Assembly: GCF_000213805.1 (NCBI RefSeq)
Contig: NC_015556.1
Coordinates: 4,355,001 to 4,419,000, forward strand
Source: Pseudomonas fulva 12-X
GTDB lineage: Bacteria; Pseudomonadota; Gammaproteobacteria; Pseudomonadales; Pseudomonadaceae
Length of the DNA stretch: 64,000 nucleotides
Direction: 5' to 3'
Of this stretch, positions 9,105 to 21,243 are shown piece by piece. The notes beneath the pieces were generated by a model, which was given only the letters and a program-made list of their open reading frames with translations, did not search any database and was not told the DNA's origin. The position numbers and the translations under genes are program-made. Every line of letters starts with the position of its first letter. Within the stretch, counting starts at the first letter, position 1.

Positions 9105-10709
9105 ATGACCGACCAGACCACCCGCCTCCCCGTCCGCCGTGCGCTGATCAGCGTGTCCGACAAGACCGGCATCCTCGAATTCGCCCGCGAGCTCGTCGCC
9201 CTCAACGTGGAAATCCTCTCCACCGGCGGCACCTACAAGCTGCTCAAGGACAACGGCGTGGCAGCAGTGGAAGTGGCCGACTACACCGGCTTCCCGGAGA
9301 TGATGGACGGCCGGGTGAAGACCCTGCACCCGAAAATCCACGGTGGCATCCTCGGCCGTCGCGCCCTCGACGGCGCGGTGATGGACGAGCACGGTATCAA
9401 GCCGATCGACCTGGTGGCCGTCAACCTGTACCCCTTCGCCGCCACCGTCGCCAAGCCGGGCTGTGACCTGGCCGACGCCATCGAGAACATCGATATCGGC
9501 GGGCCGACCATGGTGCGTTCGGCCGCCAAGAACCACAAAGACGTGGCCATCGTGGTCAATGCCGGTGACTACGCCGGCATCGTCGAATCGCTGAAAGCCG
9601 GTGGCCTGAGCTACGCCCAGCGCTTCGACTTGGCCCTCAAGGCCTTCGAGCACACCGCCGCCTACGACGGCATGATCGCCAACTATTTGGGTACCATCGA
9701 CCAGAGCCGCGACACCCTCTCCACCGAAGACCGCGGCCAGTTCCCGCGCACCTTCAACACCCAGTTCATCAAGGCGCAGGAAATGCGCTACGGCGAGAAC
9801 CCGCACCAGAAAGCCGCGTTCTACGTCGAGCATGCCGACGAGGCCTGCGTGGCCACCGCCGTGCAGCTGCAGGGCAAGGAACTGTCGTTCAACAACGTGG
9901 CCGACACCGACGCCGCGCTGGAATGCGTGAAGAGCTTCGTCAAGCCGGCCTGCGTGATCGTCAAGCACGCCAACCCGTGCGGCGTCGCCGTAGTGCCGGA
10001 AGACGAAGGCGGCATCCGCAAGGCCTACGACCTGGCCTACGCCACCGACACCGAGTCGGCGTTCGGCGGCATCATCGCCTTCAACCGCGAGCTGGATGGC
10101 GAAACCGCCAAGGCCATCGTCGAGCGCCAGTTCGTCGAAGTGATCATCGCCCCGAAAATCAGCGCCGCTGCCCGTGAAGTGGTCGCTGCCAAGGCCAACT
10201 TGCGTCTGCTCGAGTGCGGCGAATGGCCGGCCGAGCGTGCGCCAGGCTGGGACTACAAGCGCGTCAACGGCGGCCTGCTGGTACAGAGCCGTGATATCGG
10301 CATGATCAAGGCAGAAGACCTGAAGATCGTTACCCAGCGCGCGCCGAGCGAGCAGGAGATCCATGACCTTATCTTCGCCTGGAAAGTGGCCAAGTTCGTC
10401 AAATCCAACGCCATCGTGTACGCCAAGAACCGCCAGACCGTCGGCGTCGGCGCCGGCCAGATGAGCCGCGTCAACTCCGCGCGCATCGCCGCCATCAAGG
10501 CCGAGCACGCCGGCCTACCGGTCCCGGGCGCGGTGATGGCCTCGGACGCCTTCTTCCCGTTCCGCGACGGCATCGACAACGCCGCCAAGGCCGGCATCAC
10601 CGCGGTGATCCAGCCCGGTGGCTCGATGCGCGACAACGAAGTGATCGCCGCCGCCGATGAAGCAGGCATTGCCATGGTGTTCACCGGCATGCGCCACTTT
10701 AGGCACTAA
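9105..10709 (+). CDS. purH: Bifunctional AICAR transformylase / IMP cyclohydrolase
   Basis: Carries out the last two steps of IMP synthesis. The 534 residues contain the N-terminal MGS-like cyclohydrolase domain ([42 protein letters not shown]) and the C-terminal transformylase domain with the KHANPCG motif and [12 protein letters not shown]. An ATG four codons upstream is in frame; I prefer the later one because homologues begin [16 protein letters not shown]. The ribosome binding site is weak for both starts. Confidence 0.95.
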   Translation: MTDQTTRLPVRRALISVSDKTGILEFARELVALNVEILSTGGTYKLLKDNGVAAVEVADYTGFPEMMDGRVKTLHPKIHGGILGRRALDGAVMDEHGIKPIDLVAVNLYPFAATVAKPGCDLADAIENIDIGGPTMVRSAAKNHKDVAIVVNAGDYAGIVESLKAGGLSYAQRFDLALKAFEHTAAYDGMIANYLGTIDQSRDTLSTEDRGQFPRTFNTQFIKAQEMRYGENPHQKAAFYVEHADEACVATAVQLQGKELSFNNVADTDAALECVKSFVKPACVIVKHANPCGVAVVPEDEGGIRKAYDLAYATDTESAFGGIIAFNRELDGETAKAIVERQFVEVIIAPKISAAAREVVAAKANLRLLECGEWPAERAPGWDYKRVNGGLLVQSRDIGMIKAEDLKIVTQRAPSEQEIHDLIFAWKVAKFVKSNAIVYAKNRQTVGVGAGQMSRVNSARIAAIKAEHAGLPVPGAVMASDAFFPFRDGIDNAAKAGITAVIQPGGSMRDNEVIAAADEAGIAMVFTGMRHFRH

Positions 10710-10742
10710 ATCGGCCGCACTGAAACCGGCATCTGCGTTGTT

Positions 10743-10802
10743 GCCCCGGGTTCCGCCAATGCTCATTGCCAATAGGCAACTCCGCTTGTCGAAACCCGGG
10801 GC
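10743..10802. repeat. Intergenic palindromic repeat with nested hairpin
   Basis: Ten-base inverted repeat ends (GCCCCGGGTT / AACCCGGGGC) around a 40-base interior that itself holds TTGCC-aata-GGCAA. It could serve as purH terminator structure or be a dispersed extragenic repeat. A shorter relative with the same CCCGGGT arms lies before dctB. Confidence 0.7.
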
Positions 10803-10840
10803 GCCTAGCATCTACTGGCTTCATCGCGACCTCTGAATTT

Positions 10841-10870
10841 GTAGGGTGGATAACGCTTCGCTTATCCACC
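10841..10870. repeat. GTAGGGTGGA-type extragenic repeat
   Basis: GTAGGGTGGATAACGCTTCG followed by the inverted arm TTATCCACC (9-bp inverted repeat). It shares the GTAGGGTGGA/ACGCTTC wording with the repeats on both sides of the gshA-marR segment, so it belongs to a dispersed intergenic family. It lies between purH and purD. Confidence 0.7.
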
Positions 10871-10907
10871 GAACGGGCCAGCAGCCCGCCTCCATCGGGA
10901 GAGAGAC

Positions 10908-12197
10908 ATGAACGTATTGATCATCGGCAGCGGCGGTCGTGAACACGCCCTGGCCTGGAAAGTGGCGCAGGACAAGCGCGTCGCCAAGGTATTTGTTGCA
11001 CCGGGTAACGCCGGCACCGCCACCGAAGCCAAATGCGAGAACGTGGCCATCGACGTGCTGGACATCCAGGCGCTGGCCGACTTCGCCGAAAAGAACGTAC
11101 AGCTGACCATCGTCGGCCCGGAAGCGCCGCTGGTGAAGGGCGTGGTCGACCTGTTCCGTTCCCGCGACCTGGACATCTTCGGCCCGACCGCCGCGGCGGC
11201 CCAGCTGGAAGGCTCCAAGGCCTTCACCAAGGATTTCCTGGCCCGCCAGAACATCCCGACCGCCGATTACCAGAACTTCACCGAGGTCGAGCCAGCCCTG
11301 GCCTACCTGCGCGAGAAGGGCGCACCGATCGTGATCAAGGCCGACGGCCTGGCCGCCGGCAAGGGCGTGATCGTCGCCATGACCCTGAGCGAGGCCGAAG
11401 ACGCCGTGCGCGACATGCTGTCCGGCAATGCCTTCGGTGACGCCGGCGCCCGCGTGGTGATCGAGGAGTTCCTCGACGGCGAGGAAGCCAGCTTCATCGT
11501 CATGGTCGATGGCGAGAACGTGCTGCCGATGGCTACCAGCCAGGACCACAAGCGCGTTGGCGACGCCGACAGCGGCCCGAACACCGGCGGCATGGGCGCC
11601 TACTCGCCGGCTCCGGTAGTCACCGCCGAGGTGCACAAGCGGGTGATGGACGAAGTCATCTACCCGACCGTGCGCGGCATGGCGGCCGAAGGCAACGTCT
11701 ATACCGGCTTCCTGTATGCCGGCCTGATGATCGACAAGAGCGGCGCGCCGAAGGTCATCGAGTTCAACTGCCGCTTCGGCGACCCGGAAACCCAGCCGAT
11801 CATGGTGCGCCTGGAAAGCTCCCTGGTGCTGCTGGTCGAAGCCGCCCTGGCCAAGGCGCTGGACAAGGTCGAAGCGACCTGGGACCCGCGTCCGACCGTG
11901 GGCGTGGTGCTGGCCGCCGGCGGCTACCCGGGCGACTACGCCAAGGGTGACGTGATCGAAGGCCTGGACGACGCTGCTCAGCTGGAAGGCAAGGTGTTCC
12001 ATGCCGGAACTGCGCTCAAGGATGGCCAGGTGGTCACCGCCGGCGGCCGCGTACTGTGCGCCACCGCCATCGGCGCAAGCGTGGCGGATGCCCAGCAGCA
12101 GGCCTATCGCCTGGCCGCGAAGATCCGCTGGAATGGCATGTTCCACCGCAACGACATCGGCTACCGGGCCATCGCCCGCGAGCGTGGCGACAACTGA
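10908..12197 (+). CDS. purD: Phosphoribosylamine--glycine ligase
   Basis: ATP-grasp ligase joining glycine to phosphoribosylamine in purine synthesis. The 429 residues start MNVLIIGSGGREHALAWK (N-terminal Rossmann domain). They carry KADGLAAGKGVIVA (ATP-grasp loop), the PurD signature MGAYSPAP, and the metal/ATP segment VIEFNCRFGDPETQ. GGGAGAGAGAC precedes the ATG. It follows purH with only an intergenic repeat region between, as in P. aeruginosa. Confidence 0.97.
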   Translation: MNVLIIGSGGREHALAWKVAQDKRVAKVFVAPGNAGTATEAKCENVAIDVLDIQALADFAEKNVQLTIVGPEAPLVKGVVDLFRSRDLDIFGPTAAAAQLEGSKAFTKDFLARQNIPTADYQNFTEVEPALAYLREKGAPIVIKADGLAAGKGVIVAMTLSEAEDAVRDMLSGNAFGDAGARVVIEEFLDGEEASFIVMVDGENVLPMATSQDHKRVGDADSGPNTGGMGAYSPAPVVTAEVHKRVMDEVIYPTVRGMAAEGNVYTGFLYAGLMIDKSGAPKVIEFNCRFGDPETQPIMVRLESSLVLLVEAALAKALDKVEATWDPRPTVGVVLAAGGYPGDYAKGDVIEGLDDAAQLEGKVFHAGTALKDGQVVTAGGRVLCATAIGASVADAQQQAYRLAAKIRWNGMFHRNDIGYRAIARERGDN

Positions 12198-12322
12198 TGT
12201 AACACGATGGCGGCATCAAGCGCTGCCGCCCATCGGCAATACCACAGCCGGGCCGCTCAACCACGCGGCTCGGCTGGCAGGATAGGCTTTCAGCTCGCAT
12301 AGTCGGCGCCACACCGGCTGAC

Positions 12323-12328
12323 TATAAT
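12323..12328 (+). promoter_or_regulatory. Candidate -10 element of retS
   Basis: A consensus TATAAT 30 bases before the retS GTG. No good -35 lies 17 bases upstream (TAGTCG), which would fit an activator-dependent or extended promoter. Confidence 0.5.
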
Positions 12329-12358
12329 CCGGTCGTATAACCTCAAAGGGATTGCCAC

Positions 12359-15145
12359 GTGCGTCGGCTCAGGATTGCCATCGGTTTACTCGTCAGCCTG
12401 CTCTTGGCCGGCTTCTGCCTGTCGAGCGTAGCCGCGCAGCGAGTGGCCACGCCGTACGCTACCGGCTGGTCGGCGTTCGTCGATGACAGCGCCCAGCTGG
12501 ATCTGGATGACGTACGCAGCCGCCGCAACCAGTTCCTGCCTCTCGACGACCTCGCTTTCACCTTCCCGCCCAGCGACCGAGCCGTGTGGCTGCGCTTCGA
12601 CGTGCCCGAACACCAGGCGCCCTACTGGCTGTGGCTGTTCGCGCCACGGGTGCAGTACCTCGACTACTACCTGCTGCGCGGCGAGCTGATCGAGCAGACC
12701 GTGCACAGCGGTGAGTCGATGCCGATGAGCTCGCGCCCGCTGCCCTCGCGCGCCTACCTGATGTCGTTGCCCAACGACGGCCAGGCTCGTGAAGTCTATG
12801 TCCGCATGACCTCCAACCACCCGCTGATGGCCTGGTTCAAGGTCATCGACGAGGCCGAGCTGGTCAGCCTCGAGCGCCCGGCCTACCTGTTCGGCGCGCT
12901 GCTCGGCGCCCTGCTGCTGGTGGTGATCTACAACCTGATTCGCTTCGCCTACATGCGCTCGGTGTGCAGCCTGTGGCTCGCCGCCCTGCATACCGGCCTG
13001 GCGGTGTGCGCCGCTGCCAACCTGGGCCTGCTGGCGGCCTGGGTGCCGCAGCTGGGCTACAACCAGTCGCTGATCGCCGACAGCAGCGCCCTGCTCGCCG
13101 CGTTCAGCCTGTCGGCCTTCGTGCTCGGTTTCTTCCGCCAGACGCCGATGCGCGACAGCAAGCTGAACCGTGTGCTGCAGGGCCACGCCCTGCTGGCGCT
13201 GCTGCTGGGCCTGACCATCGTCACCACCGGGCTACTCTGGTACAGCGCCGTGGTCTACCTGATGGTGTTTCTCGGCACCCTCGCGGTGCTGGTGGTCAGT
13301 GGCGTGCACTGGCACAACGGTTACCAGTCGGCGCGGCTGCTGGTGGTGGCCATGGTGGTGTTCAACGTCGGCTTCGGGCTGTTCATCCCCATCCTGTTCG
13401 GCTTCGACCAGCTCGACCCGGGCTGGTTGGTGATCGGCGTATTCACCATCGCCACCCTTAGCGGCGTGGTGCTCAGCGCTGCCCTGGCCGAGCACCAGCG
13501 CCACATCCAGCGCGCGGCCTCGCGGGCGCGCACTGCCCTGGCCGCCAACGACGCCGAGCTGCGTGCCAAGGCCGAGTTCCTGGCCAAGATCAGCCACGAG
13601 ATCCGTACGCCCATGAACGGCGTGCTGGGCATGACCGAGCTGCTGCTCGGCACACCACTGTCGGCCAAGCAGCGCGACTACGTGCAGACCATCCACAGCT
13701 CGGGCAACGAGCTACTCAACCTGATCAACGAGATTCTCGACATATCCAAGCTGGAATCCGGGCAGATCGAGTTGGATGACGTGCAGTTCGATCTCAACGC
13801 CCTGACCGAGGACTGCCTGGACATCTTCCGCGCCAAGGCCGAGCTGCAGAAGATTGAGCTGATCAGCTTCATCCAGCCCCAGGTGCCGCGCATCGTCAGC
13901 GGCGACCCGACGCGCCTGCGGCAGATCCTGCTCAGCCTGCTCGACAACGCCTTCAAGCAGACCAGCGAAGGCGAGATCCTGCTGGTGGTGGCGCTGGATA
14001 CCAGCGGTGATCAGCCGCGCCTGCGCTTTGCCGTACAGGACAGCGGCCACCCGCTGGATGCCGCCGAGCGCGACGCACTACTCAACACCGAACTGCAGAG
14101 CCGCGACTTCCTGTCGGCCACTCGCCTGGGCAGCCGCCTGGGGCTGATCATCGCCCGCCAGCTGATCCTGCTGATGGGCGGCGAATTCGGCATCCAGAGC
14201 GGCGGCAACCAGGGCTCCACCCTGTGGCTGACCCTGCCGCTGGACGACGCCCGCCTGCAGCAGCCGAGCACCGATATCGATGGCACCCTGCAGGGCACTC
14301 GCCTATTGGTAGTGGACGACAACGACACCTGTCGCAAGGTGCTGCTGCAGCAGTGCAACGCCTGGGGCATGAACGTCAGCAGCGTGCCGTCCGGCAAGGA
14401 GGCGCTGGCGCTGCTGCGCACCCGGGCGCACATGCGCGAATACTTCGACGTGGTGCTGCTCGACCAGGACATGCCGGGCATGAGCGGCATGCAACTGGCG
14501 GCGAAGATCAAGGAAGACCCGAGCCTCAACAACGATATCCTGATCATCATGCTCACCGGCATCAGCCACGCGCCGAGCAAGATCATCGCCCGTAACGCCG
14601 GCATCAAGCGCATCCTCGCCAAGCCGGTGGCCGGCTACACCCTCAAGGCTACCCTGGCCGACGAACTCGCCCAGCGCCAGCACGGTACGGACACGCCGGC
14701 CATCACCAGCCCGGCGACCCTGGAGGTGCCGCGCGATTTCCGCATTCTGGTCGCCGAAGACAACAGCATCTCCACCAAGGTGATCCGCGGCATGCTCGGC
14801 AAGCTCAACCTGCAACCCGACACCGCGAGCAACGGCGAGGAAGCCCTCAATGCCATGAAGGCCCAGCGCTACGATCTCGTGCTGATGGACTGCGAAATGC
14901 CGGTGATGGACGGCTTTTCCGCCACCGAACAGCTGCGCGCCTGGGAAATCGCCGAGCGTCGACCTCGCACGCCGGTGGTCGCGCTGACCGCGCACATCTT
15001 GAGCGAGCACAAGGAGCGCGCGCGCCAAGCCGGCATGGACGGCCACATGGCCAAGCCCGTGGAGCTCTCGCAGCTGCGCGAACTGATCGAGTACTGGGTC
15101 GCCGAGCGCCATCCCCAGGCCGAGGACGACACCGTCACCTCCTGA
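12359..15145 (+). CDS. retS: Hybrid sensor kinase RetS
   Basis: Inner-membrane hybrid histidine kinase that in P. aeruginosa blocks GacS and so lowers RsmY/Z RNA, favouring acute over biofilm behaviour. The 928 residues comprise a signal anchor (1-24), a periplasmic 7TMR-DISMED2 domain (about 30-165) and seven membrane helices (about 175-390). A HisKA with SHEIRTPMNG (His413), an ATPase domain, and two receiver domains with Asp702 (LLDQDMPG) and Asp844 (MDCEMPVMDG) follow. The ATPase G1 box reads DSGHP rather than DxGxG, so kinase activity may be weak. GTG start after AAAGGG. Position after purD matches PA4854-PA4856. Confidence 0.93.
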   Translation: MRRLRIAIGLLVSLLLAGFCLSSVAAQRVATPYATGWSAFVDDSAQLDLDDVRSRRNQFLPLDDLAFTFPPSDRAVWLRFDVPEHQAPYWLWLFAPRVQYLDYYLLRGELIEQTVHSGESMPMSSRPLPSRAYLMSLPNDGQAREVYVRMTSNHPLMAWFKVIDEAELVSLERPAYLFGALLGALLLVVIYNLIRFAYMRSVCSLWLAALHTGLAVCAAANLGLLAAWVPQLGYNQSLIADSSALLAAFSLSAFVLGFFRQTPMRDSKLNRVLQGHALLALLLGLTIVTTGLLWYSAVVYLMVFLGTLAVLVVSGVHWHNGYQSARLLVVAMVVFNVGFGLFIPILFGFDQLDPGWLVIGVFTIATLSGVVLSAALAEHQRHIQRAASRARTALAANDAELRAKAEFLAKISHEIRTPMNGVLGMTELLLGTPLSAKQRDYVQTIHSSGNELLNLINEILDISKLESGQIELDDVQFDLNALTEDCLDIFRAKAELQKIELISFIQPQVPRIVSGDPTRLRQILLSLLDNAFKQTSEGEILLVVALDTSGDQPRLRFAVQDSGHPLDAAERDALLNTELQSRDFLSATRLGSRLGLIIARQLILLMGGEFGIQSGGNQGSTLWLTLPLDDARLQQPSTDIDGTLQGTRLLVVDDNDTCRKVLLQQCNAWGMNVSSVPSGKEALALLRTRAHMREYFDVVLLDQDMPGMSGMQLAAKIKEDPSLNNDILIIMLTGISHAPSKIIARNAGIKRILAKPVAGYTLKATLADELAQRQHGTDTPAITSPATLEVPRDFRILVAEDNSISTKVIRGMLGKLNLQPDTASNGEEALNAMKAQRYDLVLMDCEMPVMDGFSATEQLRAWEIAERRPRTPVVALTAHILSEHKERARQAGMDGHMAKPVELSQLRELIEYWVAERHPQAEDDTVTS

Positions 15146-15202
15146 AGCGGCTGCTAGAATTTTCCCGCAGCCCGGCATCGCCACCTTCTCGATAGAGCGC
15201 CC

Positions 15203-16087
15203 ATGGATATCAAGCAGCTCAAGTTTCTGATCGCCCTCGACGAAACCCGCCACTTCGGGCAGGCAGCCGCTCGCTGCCACGTCACCCAGCCAACCCTGTC
15301 GATGCGCCTGCGCAATCTGGAAAACGAACTGGGTCTGGAACTGGTGCGCCGCGGCCAGCGCTTCGAGGGTTTTACCGCCGAAGGCGAGCGAGTGCTGGCC
15401 TGGGCGCGCAGCCTGATGGCCGCCCATGATGGCCTGTATGCAGAAGCTGCCGCCTGTCGCGGCCAACTGGTCGGTACCCTGCGCCTGGGCGTGGTGCCGC
15501 TGTCCGGCTTCGATCCCATGGAGCTGGTGCGGCTGTTCGCCGAACAGCATCCGGGCCTGCGCTTTCAGCTGTTCGCCCTGAGCAGCGACCAGATTCTCGA
15601 ACGCCTGGGCAGCAATCAGCTGGATCTGGGCCTTTCCTATCTGGACCGGCTGGACCGCGAGCACTTCGACAGCCTGGAGCTGGCGGCCACGCGCATGGGC
15701 CTGCTGTACGACCGCCGGCATTTCCAGTTCAGCGAAACCACCCTGCGCTGGGAAAACCTGATCGACCTGCCCCTGGGTTTGCTGTCGGCCGGCATGCACT
15801 TTCGCCAGTCCATCGACCACTGCTTCCGCTCCCGCGGCCTGACACCGCTGCCCAAGCTGGAAACCGATGCCGTTCACCAGCTGCTGCAGGCCGTCAGCGC
15901 CGGTCTGTGCTGCTCGATCATGCCGCTGCGCAACGGCCTGGCCGAATTCACCAACGAGCTGGTACTGACGCCCATCGAAGACGCCCACACCCTGGCGCCC
16001 CTGGGCCTGATCATGCGTCGCGGCGCGCCACGCTCGCCGCTGGCCGAAGCCTGTTTCAGCGAAGCGCGCACGCTGATCAGCGCCTGA
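15203..16087 (+). CDS. LysR-family transcriptional regulator
   Basis: Regulator of 294 residues with the LysR N-terminal winged helix (MDIKQLKFLIALDETRHFGQ, then the helix-turn-helix around QPTLSMRLRNLENELG) and a C-terminal effector-binding domain. The target is not evident, since neither neighbour is divergent from it. It lies downstream of retS on the same strand and its last 11 bases overlap the end of the convergent membrane carrier gene. I do not recognise a specific named orthologue. Confidence 0.85.
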   Translation: MDIKQLKFLIALDETRHFGQAAARCHVTQPTLSMRLRNLENELGLELVRRGQRFEGFTAEGERVLAWARSLMAAHDGLYAEAAACRGQLVGTLRLGVVPLSGFDPMELVRLFAEQHPGLRFQLFALSSDQILERLGSNQLDLGLSYLDRLDREHFDSLELAATRMGLLYDRRHFQFSETTLRWENLIDLPLGLLSAGMHFRQSIDHCFRSRGLTPLPKLETDAVHQLLQAVSAGLCCSIMPLRNGLAEFTNELVLTPIEDAHTLAPLGLIMRRGAPRSPLAEACFSEARTLISA

Positions 16088-17399
16088 CCGCCGCCTCGCT
16101 CTCGGTCACCGGTAGGTCGACTGTACCGCGATCGGCCCGCCCACCGAGATACCAGCCCAGCACGCCCCAGACCGCCGCGCAGATGGCGCCGATCACCGCG
16201 ATCAGCGCCACACCGTAGCCGAGCAGGTCGATCAGGCTCTTGGCCCAGCCGCTGAGCGCATCGCCGCCGCGATAGACAACGGTATCGATGAAGTTCTTGG
16301 CCTTGTACTTGCTCTCGGCATCCAGCGGCGCGAAGAGCATTTCCCGCCCCGGGCGCACGAAGGCGTATTCGCCGATACGCCGCACGATCATCAGCCCGGC
16401 CAACACTGCGAAGGTCGGCGCCATAGCCAAGGCCAGAAAGCCCACGCACATCAGCATCGGCACCGCGGCCAGCAGGGTTCGCACGCCCATGCGCTGGGCC
16501 ACCCGGCTGGTGATGAACAGCTGGGCCAGCAGTGCGCCGGCCTGCACGACGAAATCGATCAGCCCGAACACCCGCACCTGCTCGTCCCGGTCTGGAAACA
16601 GCTCGGCGACCAGCCGCGCCTGCTCGAAGTACAGAAAGGTGGTGACGGTGGCGAGCAGGATGACGAAGGCGCAGATGCCCAACAGATAGGAGGAGGTGAA
16701 CACCCGAGTCATGCCGCTGAACGGATTTCCTGCCACTGGGCGACGCGGGCTTTCCGCCTGGCTGGCGCCCGGTCGCCCTGCTCCGGCTCGCTCGCGCCAG
16801 GCCATCAGGTAATGCTTGAGCGCCATGGCTGCGGCTAGCAGCAGCGCCGCAAGGAGCGCCAGGCCGCTGGCACCGATACTGCCGACCAATAATGTGCTCA
16901 GCGCCGGCCCAGCCAGACCGCCAACGCTGGCACCGGCGGCGATAAAAGCGAACAGGCGCTTGGCCTGGGGTGAGTCGAACACGTCGGCCATCAGGCTCCA
17001 GGCCACCGACACCACGAACAGGTTGTAGACCGAGATCCACACATAGAATGTGCGCGCCAGCCACAGGCTTTCGGTCATCAGGCTGAAGGCCGCGGCAAAG
17101 CCCAGCAGGTTGAGGCAGAAGAAGCCGTACACCCAGTCGATGAAATGGATGCGCGGCACTCGCGAGTTGAGCCAGGCGAACAGCGGCACCGCCAGCAGCA
17201 TGACCACGAAGGTGGCGGTGAACAGCCACTGCAGGTTTTCCACGCCGGCCTGGATGCCCATCGACTCACGGATCGGGCGCAGCATGAAGTAGCCGCAGAA
17301 CAGGCAGAAAAACAGCGCGAACCCGGCCAGCGCCGCAGCCAGCTCGCCGGGCTGCGCATTGATGGCGCGGGCCAGGCGCTGGGTTGGGGAAAGGGTCAT
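16077..17399 (-). CDS. Twelve-helix MFS-type carrier, possibly NTP/NDP-exchange-like
   Basis: Integral membrane protein of 440 residues with about twelve hydrophobic segments in two halves split by a charged loop (residues 200-225, WRERAGAGRPG onward). The segments FMLRPIRESMG near the N-terminus and ESKYKAKNFIDTVVYRGGDA before the last helices are ones I associate with proteins annotated as NTP/NDP exchange or MFS transporters. The substrate is unknown. The start MTLSPTQR is chosen because longer in-frame starts add a non-membrane tail that overlaps the recQ 3' end. Convergent with the LysR gene. Confidence 0.75.
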   Translation of the reverse strand: MTLSPTQRLARAINAQPGELAAALAGFALFFCLFCGYFMLRPIRESMGIQAGVENLQWLFTATFVVMLLAVPLFAWLNSRVPRIHFIDWVYGFFCLNLLGFAAAFSLMTESLWLARTFYVWISVYNLFVVSVAWSLMADVFDSPQAKRLFAFIAAGASVGGLAGPALSTLLVGSIGASGLALLAALLLAAAMALKHYLMAWRERAGAGRPGASQAESPRRPVAGNPFSGMTRVFTSSYLLGICAFVILLATVTTFLYFEQARLVAELFPDRDEQVRVFGLIDFVVQAGALLAQLFITSRVAQRMGVRTLLAAVPMLMCVGFLALAMAPTFAVLAGLMIVRRIGEYAFVRPGREMLFAPLDAESKYKAKNFIDTVVYRGGDALSGWAKSLIDLLGYGVALIAVIGAICAAVWGVLGWYLGGRADRGTVDLPVTESEAAVRR

Positions 17400-17469
17400 G
17401 GCAAGGCGTCCGAATATCGAAGCCTTGCAGTATGGCCTACGACACCAGGCAGGCCTGTGCCGCGCGCCG

Positions 17470-19395
<1,926 letters not shown>

Positions 19396-19502
19396 AAGCT
19401 GTCACTCCATTGACCGCTGAATGGCCAATAACCGTAACCTGTGTGGCAGGCGTTTCACAGCGCACAGCCGCCCGGGGGCCATGAGAAGTGTTGCACCATA
19501 AA

Positions 19503-19532
19503 TGACAAAGCCGCCCGAAGGCGGCTTTGTCA
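19503..19532. terminator. Terminator between pckA and recQ
   Basis: A perfect 13-bp stem (TGACAAAGCCGCC with GGCGGCTTTGTCA) and a CGAA loop, 17 bases after the pckA stop. Both flanking genes are on the minus strand, so it should end the pckA transcript before recQ. Confidence 0.88.
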
Positions 19533-19548
19533 GCAAGCGCGGGTCAGC

Positions 19549-21090
19549 TTAGAGCTGGGGGCCGGCTTTCTTGATGGCGTCGCTGACATCGAACTTGGTG
19601 AAGTTGTCGATGAACAGCTTGGCCAGGCCTTTGGCGGCCTCGTCGTAGGCGTTCTTGTCAGCCCAGGTGTTGCGCGGGTTGAGCAGGTTGGTCTCGACGC
19701 CCGGAACCGACTTCGGCACATCCAGGTTGATGATCGGCAGGTGCTCGGTTTCGGTACCGATCAGCGCGCCGCTCTGGATCGCCGCGATCACGCCACGGGT
19801 GGTCGGGATGTTGAAGCGTTTGCCGACGCCGTAGCCGCCACCGGTCCAGCCGGTGTTGACCAGGTACACCTTGGAGCCGAAGGCCTGGATGCGCTTGATC
19901 AGCAGCTCGGCGTAGACGCCAGCCGGACGCGGGAAGAACGGCGCGCCGAAGCAGGTGGAGAAGGTCGACTTGATGCCGCTACCCGAACCCATTTCGGTGG
20001 AACCGACCAGCGCGGTGTAACCGGACAGGAAGTGGTAGGCCGCCTGCTCGTTGTTGAGGATCGACACCGGAGGCAGTACGCCGGTCAGGTCGCAGGTCAG
20101 GAAGATCACCGCGTTCGGCTCACCGCCGAGGTTCTTCTCGCTGCGCTTCTCGACGAATTCCAGTGGGTAGGCGGCGCGGCTGTTCTGGGTCAGGCTGTCG
20201 TCGGTGTAATCCGGCTTGCGCTGCTCGTCGAGCACCACGTTTTCCAGCACGGTACCGAACTTGATGGCTTTCCAGATCACCGGCTCGTTCTTCTCGGACA
20301 GGTCGATGCACTTGGCATAGCAACCGCCCTCGATGTTGAACACCACGCCCTCGCCCCAGCCGTGCTCGTCGTCACCGATCAGGTAACGCGACTCGTCGGC
20401 GGACAGGGTGGTCTTGCCGGTGCCGGACAGACCGAAGAACAGGGTCACGTCGCCTTCTTCGCCGATGTTGGCAGCGCAGTGCATCGGCAGCACGTCGGCG
20501 GCCGGCAGCAGGAAGTTCTGCACGCTGAACATGGCTTTCTTCATTTCACCGGCGTAACGCATGCCGGCGATCAGCACCTTCTTCTGGGCGAAGTTGATGA
20601 TCACGCAGCCGTCGGAATTGGTGCCGTCACGCTCAGGCACGCATTCGAAGTTGGCAACGTTGAGAACCTGCCACTCCTGCTTGCCGGACGGGTTGTACTG
20701 AGCCGGCTCGATGAACAGCTGACGGCCGAAGAGGTTCTGCCAGGCGGTGGCAGTGGTCATCTTGACGGGCAGGTAGTGAGCTTCGGCGGAACCTACATGA
20801 ACGTGGGAAACGAAGCTGTCCTGGGCATCGGAGAACGCCTGGACGCGATCCCACAGGGCATCGAACTTGTCGGCTGGAAACTTGCGGTTGATCGGGCCCC
20901 AGCCGATTTCGGCCGAAGTGCTCGGCTCGTCGACGATGAAGCGGTCGACCGGAGAACGCCCGGTACGGTGGCCGGTGCGTACAACCAGAGCACCGGTGGA
21001 CGCCAGTTCGCCTTCACCGCGACGAAGGGCTTCTTCGACCAGTTGGGCAGTGCTGATGTCGGTGTACACAGCGTTGTTGGCTTGCGTCAT
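19549..21090 (-). CDS. pckA: Phosphoenolpyruvate carboxykinase (ATP)
   Basis: Gluconeogenic enzyme converting oxaloacetate to phosphoenolpyruvate with ATP. The 513 residues carry [15 protein letters not shown], the P-loop [10 protein letters not shown], the metal site [22 protein letters not shown], and [15 protein letters not shown] chose [13 protein letters not shown] over an in-frame ATG 18 codons upstream because GGGGAC precedes it and the length then equals the P. aeruginosa enzyme as I recall it. Next to hslO, as in PA5192-PA5193. Confidence 0.96.
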   Translation of the reverse strand: MTQANNAVYTDISTAQLVEEALRRGEGELASTGALVVRTGHRTGRSPVDRFIVDEPSTSAEIGWGPINRKFPADKFDALWDRVQAFSDAQDSFVSHVHVGSAEAHYLPVKMTTATAWQNLFGRQLFIEPAQYNPSGKQEWQVLNVANFECVPERDGTNSDGCVIINFAQKKVLIAGMRYAGEMKKAMFSVQNFLLPAADVLPMHCAANIGEEGDVTLFFGLSGTGKTTLSADESRYLIGDDEHGWGEGVVFNIEGGCYAKCIDLSEKNEPVIWKAIKFGTVLENVVLDEQRKPDYTDDSLTQNSRAAYPLEFVEKRSEKNLGGEPNAVIFLTCDLTGVLPPVSILNNEQAAYHFLSGYTALVGSTEMGSGSGIKSTFSTCFGAPFFPRPAGVYAELLIKRIQAFGSKVYLVNTGWTGGGYGVGKRFNIPTTRGVIAAIQSGALIGTETEHLPIINLDVPKSVPGVETNLLNPRNTWADKNAYDEAAKGLAKLFIDNFTKFDVSDAIKKAGPQL

Positions 21091-21243
21091 TTGAGTCCCC
21101 GTCGGCCGATTGGCCGAGTCTTCCAAACGTTTGTAGCCATGCACAGGGCAGGACTACAGCTAAAAAAGTGCGCGGATTATGCCAGAAAAGCGGGCCACGG
21201 GTGCAGCCCCCATTCAGAACAGCCTGCGCGTTGCCGGCAGCCC

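Noticed and set aside
9075..10508. 477-codon minus-strand frame opposite purH
   Set aside because: Antisense shadow of a strongly conserved enzyme; no recognisable motif.
14303..15988. 561-codon minus-strand frame opposite retS and the LysR gene
   Set aside because: Spans two genuine genes on the other strand and shows only low-complexity Gly/Ala/Val/Gln composition.
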